A stretch of 45,213 bases of DNA from Sharpea azabuensis DSM 18934 (lineage in GTDB: Bacteria > Bacillota_I > Bacilli_A > Erysipelotrichales > Coprobacillaceae), in NCBI RefSeq assembly GCF_000702165.1, contig NZ_JNKU01000021.1, positions 1-45,213 of the forward strand, given 5' to 3'. A model generated the notes under the pieces. That model was not told the origin of the DNA, did not search any database, and was given only the letters and a program-made list of their open reading frames with translations. The position numbers and the translations under genes are program-made. Shown one piece after another: positions 35,360-42,905 of the stretch (position 1 is its first letter; each line of letters begins with the position of its first letter).

Positions 35360-35388
35360 TTGCATTTAGTGAAGAGGTTTGTTATAAT
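35360..35388 (+). promoter_or_regulatory. Promoter of tRNA-Leu
   Basis: TTGCAT (35360-35365), 17-bp spacer, TATAAT (35383-35388), 32 bp before the tRNA. Confidence 0.75.
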
Positions 35389-35420
35389 GGGAAAGCACTA
35401 AGAAAAGTGCTTTCCATAAC

Positions 35421-35506
35421 GCGGTCGTGGTGGAATGGTAGACACGCAGCTTTGAGGGGGCTGTGGGAGTACTCCCGTGTGAGTTCAAGTCTCATCGACC
35501 GCACCA
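35421..35506 (+). tRNA. tRNA-Leu, anticodon GAG
   Basis: An 86-nt gene with encoded CCA. The acceptor stem GCGGTCG pairs with CGACCGC. It has a 3-bp D stem (GTG/CAC). The anticodon stem is CAGCT/GGCTG with loop TTGAGGG, so the anticodon GAG lies at 35454-35456 and reads CUC/CUU. The long variable arm GGGAGTACTCCC is typical of a class II tRNA, and the T loop is TTCAAGT. It has its own promoter and terminator. Confidence 0.95.
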
Positions 35507-35516
35507 TCTAAAAAAC

Positions 35517-35539
35517 AAAGAGTCTTCGGACTCTTTTTT
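35517..35539 (+). terminator. Terminator of tRNA-Leu
   Basis: AAAGAGTC - TTCG - GACTCTTT plus T run; perfect 8-bp stem with TTCG loop. Confidence 0.93.
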
Positions 35540-35543
35540 CTTT

Positions 35544-35573
35544 ATAAAAAACTAGCAATTCATTGCTAGTTTT
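35544..35573 (-). terminator. Terminator of the second LysR gene, overlapping its stop codon
   Basis: AAAACTAGCAA / TTGCTAGTTTT stem (35548-35558 with 35563-35573), 4-nt loop. The stop codon at 35566-35568 lies in one arm of the stem. Confidence 0.88.
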
Positions 35574-36468
35574 CTGTATGTGCTTTTAAGCATTCAATAT
35601 ATTCCTTCGCAAGAGGTGATAAGGTTGTCTTATCATGTGTTAAATAGCCAATCAACATATAATCATCCACATCCAAAGGAATTGATACAATATTAGGTCC
35701 ATTCAGTTCTTCAGAAATAACCCCTGTTGAGAATGTATAACCATCCATCCCAATCAGCAAATTAAAAAGCGTTGCGCGATCAGTCACCACAAGGTCTTTC
35801 TTGACATCCCTTGTTGATAGGATTTCTTCTGAGAAATAGAACGAATTACGATCTGTCTGTTCATAGGAAAGTCTTGGATAAGGCGCTAAGTCTTCTAGCG
35901 TAATTTTCTTCTTGTTGGCAAGAGGTGAATGTGAGCCAAGGAAAACATGTGGCGTTGCTTTAAAGAGCGGATGAAAGCTTAAATTGTTTTCTTTGAGTGT
36001 ACGTTGAATGATGGTTTCATTGAATTTGTTGAGATAAAGAATGCCTATCTCTGAACGTAGTTTTGAGACATCCTGAATTAAGGCAAAGGTCTGTGTTTCA
36101 CGCAAATGAAATTCATATTCATCTTCCTTATGATTATTCAATAAGTCCACAAAAGCTTCAACCGCAAATGAATAATGCTGACAGCTTACTGCAAATTCCC
36201 TTTTTCCGGGTTTCTTGTTCATATACTTTTCTTCAATAAGCTCTGTCTGTTCAAGAACCTGGCGGGCATAACCTAAGAATTCTTCTCCTTCTTGTGTCAA
36301 TGTCATGCCTTTGTTGTTGCGTCTAAAGATTGTAATGCCAAGCTCGCCTTCAAGTGAATTGAGTGCTTCAGAGAGTGATGGCTGTGTAATAAATAATGAT
36401 TTTGCAGCTTCTGAAAGAGTTCCTTTGGCTGCAATCATGACTACATATCTTAATTGTTGTAATGTCAT
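35566..36468 (-). CDS. LysR-family transcriptional regulator (CynR/YwbI-like)
   Basis: A 300-aa regulator. The N-terminal winged HTH (MTLQQLRYVVMIAAKGTLSEAAKSLFITQPSLSEAL spans 1-36) is followed by a dimer helix and the two-lobed effector domain. Clear start: GGGGGA 5 nt upstream and TATAAT at 36489-36494. The gene is preceded on its strand by the hairpin-rich region 36511-36739. No divergent partner exists, so its target is not indicated by position. Confidence 0.9.
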   Translation of the reverse strand: MTLQQLRYVVMIAAKGTLSEAAKSLFITQPSLSEALNSLEGELGITIFRRNNKGMTLTQEGEEFLGYARQVLEQTELIEEKYMNKKPGKREFAVSCQHYSFAVEAFVDLLNNHKEDEYEFHLRETQTFALIQDVSKLRSEIGILYLNKFNETIIQRTLKENNLSFHPLFKATPHVFLGSHSPLANKKKITLEDLAPYPRLSYEQTDRNSFYFSEEILSTRDVKKDLVVTDRATLFNLLIGMDGYTFSTGVISEELNGPNIVSIPLDVDDYMLIGYLTHDKTTLSPLAKEYIECLKAHTEN

Positions 36469-36510
36469 AAATGTCCCCCGTTTGTCCCATTATACAACAA
36501 TTCTTCTTAG

Positions 36511-36556
36511 AAAAAAGAAAAAGATGGCCGAATGTGTTTGGGAGCTTTCGGTCATC
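36511..36556 (-). terminator. Terminator-like hairpin at the end of the hairpin-rich region
   Basis: Minus strand: GATGACCGAA / TTCGGCCATC (36547-36556 with 36523-36532), one mismatch, 14-nt loop, followed by TTTTTCTTTTTT. It ends whatever is transcribed from the hydrolase gene or from the 36557-36739 region, and sits just before the LysR promoter. Confidence 0.7.
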
Positions 36557-36739
36557 CGTTCTATAGAATCTATTGGAGTTTAGATTCATCCCCTATAGAA
36601 GAATATTCTAACTGATGGTAAAAAGGGGAATCCATCAGCTTCTCTCTATAGCTATATGTTTGGCTTATAGCTATGGCTGCAGTGTAGCATTATTTTTACA
36701 CTTTGAAAAGAATTTATTGCCTATTCTTAGCTATAGGAA
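36557..36739 (-). ncRNA. Candidate structured RNA or long structured 3' UTR
   Basis: This 183-bp gap contains a chain of perfect or near-perfect inverted repeats: 36559-36572 with 36581-36600 (14 bp interrupted by one 6-nt bulge), 36612-36618 with 36632-36638 (CTGATGG/CCATCAG), 36648-36656 with 36666-36674 (9 bp), 36681-36686 with 36697-36702, and 36720-36724 with 36733-36737. The bulge CATCCC(C) can pair with GGGGA in the loop at 36625-36629, as in a pseudoknot. The region ends in the terminator at 36511-36556 on the minus strand, so I place it on that strand. No promoter of its own was clear, and it encodes no sensible protein. It could also be a decayed mobile element. Confidence 0.35.
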
Positions 36740-37669
36740 TTAACTATTGAGCTTACTTAAGATCCAGTGATAGAGATCTTCCTGGACTGTCTGATAGTCA
36801 AGCTCATTTAAGATTTCATGACGATCTTCAGGATAGAATTTCATCTGGATATCACGAATATGTGCCTTCTTGAAACGTTTATACACTTTGCGTACACCCT
36901 TTTCAAATCCACCAACAGGATCCTTGCTTCCACTTACAAAAAAGACTGATAGATTAGATGGAATCTCTTGTGTATGTTTTAGCTTCTGGACTTTGGAAAT
37001 AAGGGAAAAGAGCGTATAGAAACCATTAAGCGTAAAGATGAAGGTGTTGAGAGGATTAGCACAATATTCATCAACAACCTGATTATCCCTTGTTAGCCAG
37101 TCAAATTTTGTTCTTGCTGGTGTAAAAGGCTTGTTGTTGGATTCTAATGCCATTTTATTGACAAATGGTGAACGATACATCCATCCTTTTCTTTTCGCTA
37201 ACAGCTTACATACCAGCTTACCAAAAGCTAATTTGTAGCCAGCCTGATAGCCTGTTCCCATGATAATTGCCCCTTGAAGATGCAGGCCGTATTGCTGAAT
37301 ATAGAGCGTTGTTAAAAAACTGCCCATGGAATGTCCAAGAATATAATAAGGCTTGTCTGGATATTGCTTTGATATAATATTTCTGAGCTTTTCAACATCC
37401 TTGACAAGATAGACTTCATGTTCTTCAAAGAAATAACCAAGTTCATCCTGATTTCTTACAGACTGCCCATGTCCGAGCATATCATGACCAACAACCATGA
37501 TGCCCTTGTTTGCAAGATATGAGGCAAAACGATCATATCGTCCAATAAAATCATTCATTCCGTGAACAATCTGAACAATGGCCACAATATCACCTTCTGG
37601 CTGCCATGTGACATAGTGAATTTGTGTACGCATATTACTTGAAGTAAAATAATCTTCTTTCTTTATCAT
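36740..37669 (-). CDS. Alpha/beta hydrolase (lysophospholipase / monoacylglycerol lipase type)
   Basis: A 309-aa serine hydrolase of the Hydrolase_4 group. The oxyanion region is IVHGMNDFIGRYDRFASYLA (about 33-52), then GHDMLGHGQS. The nucleophile elbow is GHSMGSF (Ser about 114), the acid lies in FVSGSKDPVGG and the catalytic His in YPEDRHEILNE near residue 284. No signal peptide, so it is intracellular. Likely substrates are lysophospholipids, monoacylglycerols or other short esters. GGGAGG precedes the start; a terminator separates it from the dehydrogenase upstream. Confidence 0.92.
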   Translation of the reverse strand: MIKKEDYFTSSNMRTQIHYVTWQPEGDIVAIVQIVHGMNDFIGRYDRFASYLANKGIMVVGHDMLGHGQSVRNQDELGYFFEEHEVYLVKDVEKLRNIISKQYPDKPYYILGHSMGSFLTTLYIQQYGLHLQGAIIMGTGYQAGYKLAFGKLVCKLLAKRKGWMYRSPFVNKMALESNNKPFTPARTKFDWLTRDNQVVDEYCANPLNTFIFTLNGFYTLFSLISKVQKLKHTQEIPSNLSVFFVSGSKDPVGGFEKGVRKVYKRFKKAHIRDIQMKFYPEDRHEILNELDYQTVQEDLYHWILSKLNS

Positions 37670-37685
37670 TTTATTACCTCCCTAT

Positions 37686-37714
37686 TTTAAAAAGACATCT
37701 CTTAGCGAGATGTC
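37686..37714 (-). terminator. Terminator of the D-2-hydroxyacid dehydrogenase gene, stop codon in its loop
   Basis: Minus strand GACATCTC - GCTAA - GAGATGTC then TTTTT. The TAA stop (37702-37704) forms part of the loop. Confidence 0.9.
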
Positions 37715-38658
37715 CCGTTGACAACATTGATTGGATCACCTGCAAGATAATGATCCACATTACTTTTAATGATTTGATAGAGTCTTTCTCTTGTTTCTTT
37801 GCCCTTCCAGCCCATATGTGGAGTGATAATGACATTGTCCATATCATAAAGAGGGCTATTATCCAGAGGAGGCTCATGTTCTAGCACATCAAGTCCAGCT
37901 CCACCAATTTCCTTCTTTTGTAATGCCGCAATTAAAGCTTGCTCGTCAATTAAGGCACCTCTTGCCGTATTAATAAGGAAGGCGGTTGGCTTCATTAAAG
38001 CAAGCTGACTAGAGGCAATCATATGGAATGTCTGCTCATTAAGTGGGCAATGCAAACTAACAACATCACTCATTTTTAATAATTCATCAAGTGTTGTGAA
38101 ATGAATACCATCATGATCTTGGCGTGGTGTTCTTGAAGCAACAACAATCTTCATGCCCATCGCCATAGCAATCTTAATTGTTTCTTTAGCGATATGTCCA
38201 TAACCAACAACACCAAGCACTTTGTCATTAAGCTCAACATGGCTTACCTGCAAATATTTTGTAAAATTCGAATGGTCCTTGCGTTCTAACATTCTAAGCT
38301 GTACTTGCATACTGCTTGCAAGATTAAGCATCAGCATGATGGCTGTCTGTGCGACACGCTGTGATGAATAAGCTGGAATATTACAGACCATGATGCCCTT
38401 CTTCTGACATGTGGCAAGAGGGATATTGTTGTAGCCTGTTCCTGCCTCAATGATCAGCTTAATAGAATCATCAAAAGCTTCTACCATTTCATTACTTAGA
38501 ACAAGTTCTTTTGTAATGACAATTGTAGCGCCTCTAACACGCTCGAGTATCTCCTCATCACTTGAATATGCATAGACATCAACATCATCACCTAATTGAT
38601 GAAAATCAAGTAAGTGATCATAATTCATTTTTTCTTCATTTAATACAACAATCTTCAT
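37702..38658 (-). CDS. D-2-hydroxyacid dehydrogenase (NAD-dependent)
   Basis: A 318-aa member of the D-isomer-specific 2-hydroxyacid dehydrogenases. NAD-binding loop GVVGYGHIAKE (about 148-158); catalytic Arg in NTARGALID (about 232); Glu in the DVLEHEPP segment; His in TPHMGW (about 284). Relatives reduce 2-oxoacids such as hydroxypyruvate, 2-oxoisocaproate or pyruvate; the substrate is unassigned. AAAGG lies 6 nt upstream inside the lipoprotein gene, which ends 2 nt before it, so both are made from one transcript. Confidence 0.92.
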   Translation of the reverse strand: MKIVVLNEEKMNYDHLLDFHQLGDDVDVYAYSSDEEILERVRGATIVITKELVLSNEMVEAFDDSIKLIIEAGTGYNNIPLATCQKKGIMVCNIPAYSSQRVAQTAIMLMLNLASSMQVQLRMLERKDHSNFTKYLQVSHVELNDKVLGVVGYGHIAKETIKIAMAMGMKIVVASRTPRQDHDGIHFTTLDELLKMSDVVSLHCPLNEQTFHMIASSQLALMKPTAFLINTARGALIDEQALIAALQKKEIGGAGLDVLEHEPPLDNSPLYDMDNVIITPHMGWKGKETRERLYQIIKSNVDHYLAGDPINVVNGTSR

Positions 38659-38660
38659 AT

Positions 38661-39308
38661 CTAACCTTTCGTAATCGCAATTGTTTTAATAGTCCATTTC
38701 TCATGATCATCCTGGACAAATTTCATTGTCCATGTCTGTTTTGTATACTTCATCTTTGATAAATAATCTGTCTTGAGATAATTGATTAAGTCAGCGGCAA
38801 TACCTTCATTAACAGCCTGCTGCATGCCTTGTTCGCCACTTTTCTTATAAATAGCGACAAGATCTTGCTGGTGGGCATTAATAAAGGCTGTTGAAAGCTC
38901 ATTTGCTTTTGTCTTTACCATTTCCTGTGATACGGATGACGTATTAAGATAGGAAAGCTTAGCTGAAATACTATGCTGGCTATTATTATAATCATCATTC
39001 AGCTTAATCTTTTCAAACATTGCTTTTTTTATACTTTGCTTATAATCTTCTAATGCCTGCTTTGTAGCATCGGATGCATTAGTGAGATAGCTTGCATATT
39101 CTTCATCAATCGTCTTGTCGACATTATCAATGGCAATAGCTTCACTTACGCCCTTTGCACAAAGTTTCTCTGCCGCATGAAAGTCTCCTTCATCAACCTT
39201 CGTTAAAAAAGACTGTGCGACTTTTGTAATAGGTTCTTTATAATTGGGTGTGCATGCGGTTAATAAAAGTGCTACCACAACAACCATACCCGTCATGAGC
39301 TTCTTCAT
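38661..39308 (-). CDS. Putative lipoprotein of unknown function
   Basis: A 215-aa protein with a classical lipoprotein signal: Lys residues, a hydrophobic stretch and the lipobox LLTAC (Cys19), so it is anchored on the outside of the membrane. The mature part is helical and charged (TKVAQSFLTKVDEGDFHAAEKLC), in the style of small domains of the DUF4878/DUF5105 kind, but I cannot assign it. AGGAGG lies 8 nt upstream. A TATAAT box at 39329-39334 gives a probable promoter. The hydroxyacid dehydrogenase follows immediately. Confidence 0.85.
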   Translation of the reverse strand: MKKLMTGMVVVVALLLTACTPNYKEPITKVAQSFLTKVDEGDFHAAEKLCAKGVSEAIAIDNVDKTIDEEYASYLTNASDATKQALEDYKQSIKKAMFEKIKLNDDYNNSQHSISAKLSYLNTSSVSQEMVKTKANELSTAFINAHQQDLVAIYKKSGEQGMQQAVNEGIAADLINYLKTDYLSKMKYTKQTWTMKFVQDDHEKWTIKTIAITKG

Positions 39309-39351
39309 TTCTTCATCCTCCTGTTCCTATTATACCACTATTTTCCCTAAG

Positions 39352-39384
39352 CAAAAAAGAAGATTCAAAGTTATAAATCTTCTT
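39352..39384 (-). terminator. Terminator of dgt-metA
   Basis: Minus strand: AAGAAGATT / AATCTTCTT (39376-39384 with 39357-39365), 10-nt loop, T run. Confidence 0.88.
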
Positions 39385-39395
39385 TCCTGTTTTGT

Positions 39396-40334
39396 TTATT
39401 TTGCACGCTTTTGAATTTCTTCAATCTTATAAGGCGTTTCCTGATATACATAATAGTTCAGCCAGTTCGCAAACAGGAGATAGGCATGAGAGCGCCATTT
39501 CACCTGAATATCCTGTGTTGGATCATCATCATGGTAATAATTCTTTGGAATTTCTGCCACAATATGAGGATCAGCTAAATCACGTTTATATTCTTTATCA
39601 AGTGTATCCGTATCATATTCTGAATGTCCTGTGACAAAGAAACGCGAGCCATCTTTTTCTGCTACAAGATAAACCCCTGCCTCGTCACTTTCCGCAAGAA
39701 TATCGAGACTCTTGATACTCGCAATATCTTCTTTAAGGACTGTTGTATAGCGTGAATGAGGGGCATAGAACTCATAATCAAAGCCTCTTAGGATTTTACG
39801 CTTCATCTTGTTGGTATTGATATGATGGCGATAAACACCTGTAAGCTTATGCTTCAATAGATATTTATCTAAGCCATAGTAGTAATGAAGGGCTGCCTGT
39901 GCTCCCCAGCAAATAAAGAAACTGCTGAAAACATGTGTTTTAGCCCATTCCATAATATCACAAAGCTCATTCCAGTAATCAACTTCTTCAAAGGCCATTC
40001 GTTCAACAGGTGCCCCTGTAATAATCATCCCATCATAGTATTTATCCTTTACATCATCAAAGAACTTATAGAATGACTTAAGATGTTCAGGATTCACATG
40101 AACTGGAGTATGTGTTGCTGTACGGATTAAATCCACTTCTACCTGCAATGGTGTATTGGATAGAAGTCTTAGCAACTGTGTTTCTGTTACTTCTTTAGTT
40201 GGCATGAGATTCACGATCATCACATGAAGTGGTCGGATTTGCTGGGTTGTGGCTCTCGTTGTATTCATGACGAAAACATTTTCGTCGCGCAAGATTTTTC
40301 CTGCTGGTAAATCATCTGGTAAATTAATTGGCAT
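39396..40334 (-). CDS. metA: Homoserine O-acyltransferase (MetA), probably acetyl-CoA dependent
   Basis: A 312-aa enzyme activating homoserine for methionine synthesis. The N-terminus MPINLPDDLPAGKILRDENV is family-typical. The catalytic Cys lies in FICWGAQAALHYYYG (about 142) and the His/Glu pair near HSEYD. The acyl-selecting loop reads GAPVERMAFEEV: Glu is found where the succinyl enzyme of E. coli has Gly, and this is the known mark of acetyl-CoA users. It starts 13 nt after the dgt stop, so they share a transcript. There is no room for a SAM riboswitch or T-box before it. Confidence 0.95.
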   Translation of the reverse strand: MPINLPDDLPAGKILRDENVFVMNTTRATTQQIRPLHVMIVNLMPTKEVTETQLLRLLSNTPLQVEVDLIRTATHTPVHVNPEHLKSFYKFFDDVKDKYYDGMIITGAPVERMAFEEVDYWNELCDIMEWAKTHVFSSFFICWGAQAALHYYYGLDKYLLKHKLTGVYRHHINTNKMKRKILRGFDYEFYAPHSRYTTVLKEDIASIKSLDILAESDEAGVYLVAEKDGSRFFVTGHSEYDTDTLDKEYKRDLADPHIVAEIPKNYYHDDDPTQDIQVKWRSHAYLLFANWLNYYVYQETPYKIEEIQKRAK

Positions 40335-40347
40335 ATTTCTACCTCAC

Positions 40348-41565
40348 TTAGAATGATAAGAGTTCGTTAAATGATTTGATGAGGAATGTATCAGTCATTC
40401 CTGCTAAATAATCTAAAATGGATTTTGTGATTGCTTGTGGATCATTTTCAAAATCATAGATGACTTTATTTTCATAAAGAGGATTTCTTGGCTGATCCTT
40501 AAACTTTGCATGTTTCTCTAGATGTGATAAATAATGTGTGATTAATGCATGATATTGATTCTGATCACGTTTAAGATCTTCTAGAAAGCTAGGAGATTGA
40601 TAATAATCATAGAGGAACTCAAAAATGGAATTCATGATTAGCTTAACATAATTGTTATGAATATCAACACGTTTTATTTCATAAATATGCTGATAGTTGA
40701 ATTTCATCATGATACGCATTTTCATAAATGCTTCTTTGCTTAAACCAATACCTAATTCTGATGAATGATGTATTACATCCTGAATAAAGTAATTGACAAT
40801 TGAACCATTGTTTATGGCATTAAACTGATAGCCCCCTAAAGCATTCAGCTCATCTCTTAAGGAGTTTACTTCCTGCTCAGTAATGATATGTAAACGTAAG
40901 GCATCCTCAATATCACGAGCTAGATAAGCAATTTTATCGCTCATCTTTACAACACATCCTTCATAGCTAAATGGTTCATACATCCCTGGTCGAAGAAAAT
41001 CATGTTTTAAGTCAATGACTTCATCACGCGGTCTGATGATTTCTTGCTGCATCTCTCCACAATGCGCAATAATACCATCACGGATAGCATAAGTTAAATC
41101 AAGGTTGTAAAAATGATGGTAGTCATCTTCAAGCACTTCAATATCATCAACAAAATGTAAACTATTGCGTTCATGCCAGAATGGCTCAAGACCATATTTT
41201 TCACTTATCTCCCTTAAAATACGTTCACCACCATGTCCAAATGGAGCATGCCCTATATCATGGCCGGCAGCAATCGCATTTGTCAGTTCGGTATTCAACT
41301 TAAGCTGATGAGCAATTGTATTCGCAATTGAAGCAACGAGATTGACATGTTCAAGACGGGTGCAAACATGATCATCATCAATAGCAAAGAAAACCTGGGT
41401 CTTATTCTTCAAGCGACGATAGCCTTGCGAGAAGAGTAATCTTGTATAATCCCTGCCAAAAGGTGTCCGTATATCATAGGCACGCGTATAAAGCGCCCGT
41501 TCTCTTTTGATTGCTTGCTGATATTTAGGATTGCCCTCAACCATCGCGTATTGGCTTAAATCCAT
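40348..41565 (-). CDS. dgt: dGTPase-like HD-domain triphosphohydrolase
   Basis: A 405-aa HD-domain protein of the deoxyguanosinetriphosphate triphosphohydrolase family, which removes triphosphate from dNTPs to tune the pools. HD motif residues: RLEHVNLVASIANTIA (first His), AAGHDIGHAPFGHGGERIL (HD pair about 105) and the distal Asp in YLARDIEDALR. The substrate-binding N-terminal segment has YDIRTPFGRDYTRLLFSQGYRRL. Start at 41565 (MDLSQYAMV) with AGGTGGGG upstream; the longer frame runs into the divergent fRMsr gene and is rejected. First gene of dgt-metA. Confidence 0.93.
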   Translation of the reverse strand: MDLSQYAMVEGNPKYQQAIKRERALYTRAYDIRTPFGRDYTRLLFSQGYRRLKNKTQVFFAIDDDHVCTRLEHVNLVASIANTIAHQLKLNTELTNAIAAGHDIGHAPFGHGGERILREISEKYGLEPFWHERNSLHFVDDIEVLEDDYHHFYNLDLTYAIRDGIIAHCGEMQQEIIRPRDEVIDLKHDFLRPGMYEPFSYEGCVVKMSDKIAYLARDIEDALRLHIITEQEVNSLRDELNALGGYQFNAINNGSIVNYFIQDVIHHSSELGIGLSKEAFMKMRIMMKFNYQHIYEIKRVDIHNNYVKLIMNSIFEFLYDYYQSPSFLEDLKRDQNQYHALITHYLSHLEKHAKFKDQPRNPLYENKVIYDFENDPQAITKSILDYLAGMTDTFLIKSFNELLSF

Positions 41566-41620
41566 TATATCCCCACCTTTCCTATTAGGTTTATGGTATA
41601 CTAGCAATGGGGGTAAATCA

Positions 41621-42061
41621 ATGGAAAATTTAGAATTAGAACAATTAAGAGCACTTCTTGAAACAGAAAGAAATCCAATCGCAAATCTTGCCAATGCGAG
41701 CAGCTTCTTATACAATACGATGAATCAATTAAATTGGCTTGGTTTTTATCTCATTGATGGTGATGAACTTATTCTTGGGCCATTCCAAGGTAAAGTTGCT
41801 TGTACCCGCATCCGAGTTGGCCAGGGGGTCTGTGGCAATGCTGTCAAATTAGAAAAAACAATGAAAATTGATGATGTCCACCAGTTTGCCGGCCATATTG
41901 CCTGTGATTCTACAAGTAACAGTGAAGTTGTGGTGCCACTTTGGAAAGATAATCATATTGTTGGCGTTCTTGACGTAGATTCGCCCTATCAGGCACGCTT
42001 TAGTAACCAGGATGTACAATTTTTAGAAAAAGCTGCGAAAATTATCCAAGAGGCTATTTAA
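41621..42061 (+). CDS. Free methionine-(R)-sulfoxide reductase (GAF domain)
   Basis: A 146-aa single GAF-domain enzyme reducing free Met-R-sulfoxide with thioredoxin. Three Cys are spaced exactly as in fRMsr (C-x9-C-x23-C): ACTRI, GVCGN and IACDS. The family's WLGFYLIDG and GPFQGKVAC are present. Start at 41621 with GGGGGT 6 nt upstream; the earlier in-frame ATG lies in the divergent dgt gene. It fits the oxygen-defence theme of the flavodiiron protein and mutM. Ends in a bidirectional terminator. Confidence 0.93.
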   Translation: MENLELEQLRALLETERNPIANLANASSFLYNTMNQLNWLGFYLIDGDELILGPFQGKVACTRIRVGQGVCGNAVKLEKTMKIDDVHQFAGHIACDSTSNSEVVVPLWKDNHIVGVLDVDSPYQARFSNQDVQFLEKAAKIIQEAI

Positions 42062-42062
42062 A

Positions 42063-42090
42063 AAAATGTGAGTATTGCTCACATTTTTAT
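42063..42090. terminator. Bidirectional terminator between fRMsr gene and nagB
   Basis: AAAATGTGAG / CTCACATTTT (42063-42072 with 42078-42087), 5-nt loop, A run before and T run after. Confidence 0.9.
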
Positions 42091-42818
42091 TTTGATAGTA
42101 ATGAAGCTGCTGCTTCATCAACAATGATAATGGCATCTTGATGTTTTTGCAGAATGCTAGCTGGTAATTCTTCGGTTACTTCACCTTCAATTAAGCCTTT
42201 GACAGCTTTTGCTTTACGTTCACCACATGCCATTAATAGCACTTTTTTTGCATCCATAATTTCCTGTATTCCCATTGTGATGGCATGAGTTGGAACAGCG
42301 CTAATATCACCATTAAAGAATAGTTTGGCATTATCTTCAATGGTAGACTGCTTTAAGGCAATATAATGTGTTGTTGATTGGAAAGATGTTCCAGGTTCAT
42401 TAAAACCAATGTGGCCATTACTGCCTAAACCGAGTAACTGGATATCTCTAGGATGTTGTTGTAATAGCTCGTTGTAATGCTTTGTAACATCTTCAATATT
42501 GCCTTCACCGCTAGGTACATGAATATTCTTTTTATCAATATCAAGCTTATTAAAGAGATGATGCCACATAAAATAGTAGTAGCTTTGTGGGTTGTCATCG
42601 GACAAGCCATAATATTCATCTAAATTATAGCTTTCAATATTTTTATAAGAAGTATGATTCTTTAAGTGATCTTCTTGCATGAGTTCATATAATCGAATAG
42701 GCGTAGAGCCAGTTGCTAGGCCAAGTACAGCATTTGGTTTGTTTTTAATGATATCAAGCATGATTTCTAATGCTGCTTGACTCACTTGCTCATAATCTTT
42801 TTTTACAATAATCTTCAT
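42087..42818 (-). CDS. nagB: Glucosamine-6-phosphate deaminase
   Basis: A 243-aa enzyme turning glucosamine-6-phosphate into fructose-6-phosphate and ammonia, feeding amino sugars into glycolysis. The motifs are family-typical: LGLATGSTPIRLYE (phosphate loop, about 31-44), the catalytic Asp in YNLDEYYGL, GLGSNGHIGFNEPG with the His/Glu pair, and THAITMGI. Start at 42818 (MKIIVKKD) with GAGGTG 6 nt upstream. It is divergent from ptsI, so amino-sugar use and PTS phosphoryl supply are adjacent. A -10 TATAAT and an 8-bp inverted repeat lie upstream. Confidence 0.96.
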   Translation of the reverse strand: MKIIVKKDYEQVSQAALEIMLDIIKNKPNAVLGLATGSTPIRLYELMQEDHLKNHTSYKNIESYNLDEYYGLSDDNPQSYYYFMWHHLFNKLDIDKKNIHVPSGEGNIEDVTKHYNELLQQHPRDIQLLGLGSNGHIGFNEPGTSFQSTTHYIALKQSTIEDNAKLFFNGDISAVPTHAITMGIQEIMDAKKVLLMACGERKAKAVKGLIEGEVTEELPASILQKHQDAIIIVDEAAASLLSK

Positions 42819-42836
42819 CTTTCTCACCTCACCTAC

Positions 42837-42865
42837 ATTATAGCCATAGGGCACACATAAATAAA
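42837..42865 (-). promoter_or_regulatory. Predicted nagB promoter
   Basis: Minus strand: TTTATT (42860-42865), 17-bp spacer, TATAAT (42837-42842). An inverted repeat AAATTTTC-N7-GAAAATTT lies just upstream at 42869-42891. Confidence 0.5.
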
Positions 42866-42868
42866 GCT

Positions 42869-42891
42869 AAATTTTCATATTTTGAAAATTT
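42869..42891. promoter_or_regulatory. Inverted repeat upstream of nagB
   Basis: AAATTTTC (42869-42876) and GAAAATTT (42884-42891) are perfect 8-bp arms around 7 bp, next to the nagB -35. It is a candidate operator, though an AT-rich repeat like this could be chance. Confidence 0.35.
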
Positions 42892-42905
42892 AAAACCCTT
42901 ACATA

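Noticed and set aside
36305-36589. Small reading frames on both strands over the LysR 5' end and hairpin region
   Set aside because: They have no ribosome site, overlap a clear LysR gene and give low-complexity products; the region is better explained by inverted repeats.
40335-40347. SAM riboswitch or T-box before metA
   Set aside because: Only 13 bp separate dgt and metA, which is too short for any leader element.
41566-41715. Extended N-terminus of Dgt and, on the other strand, of the GAF protein
   Set aside because: Each extension is the antisense of the other gene; proper ribosome sites occur at 41565 and 41621.
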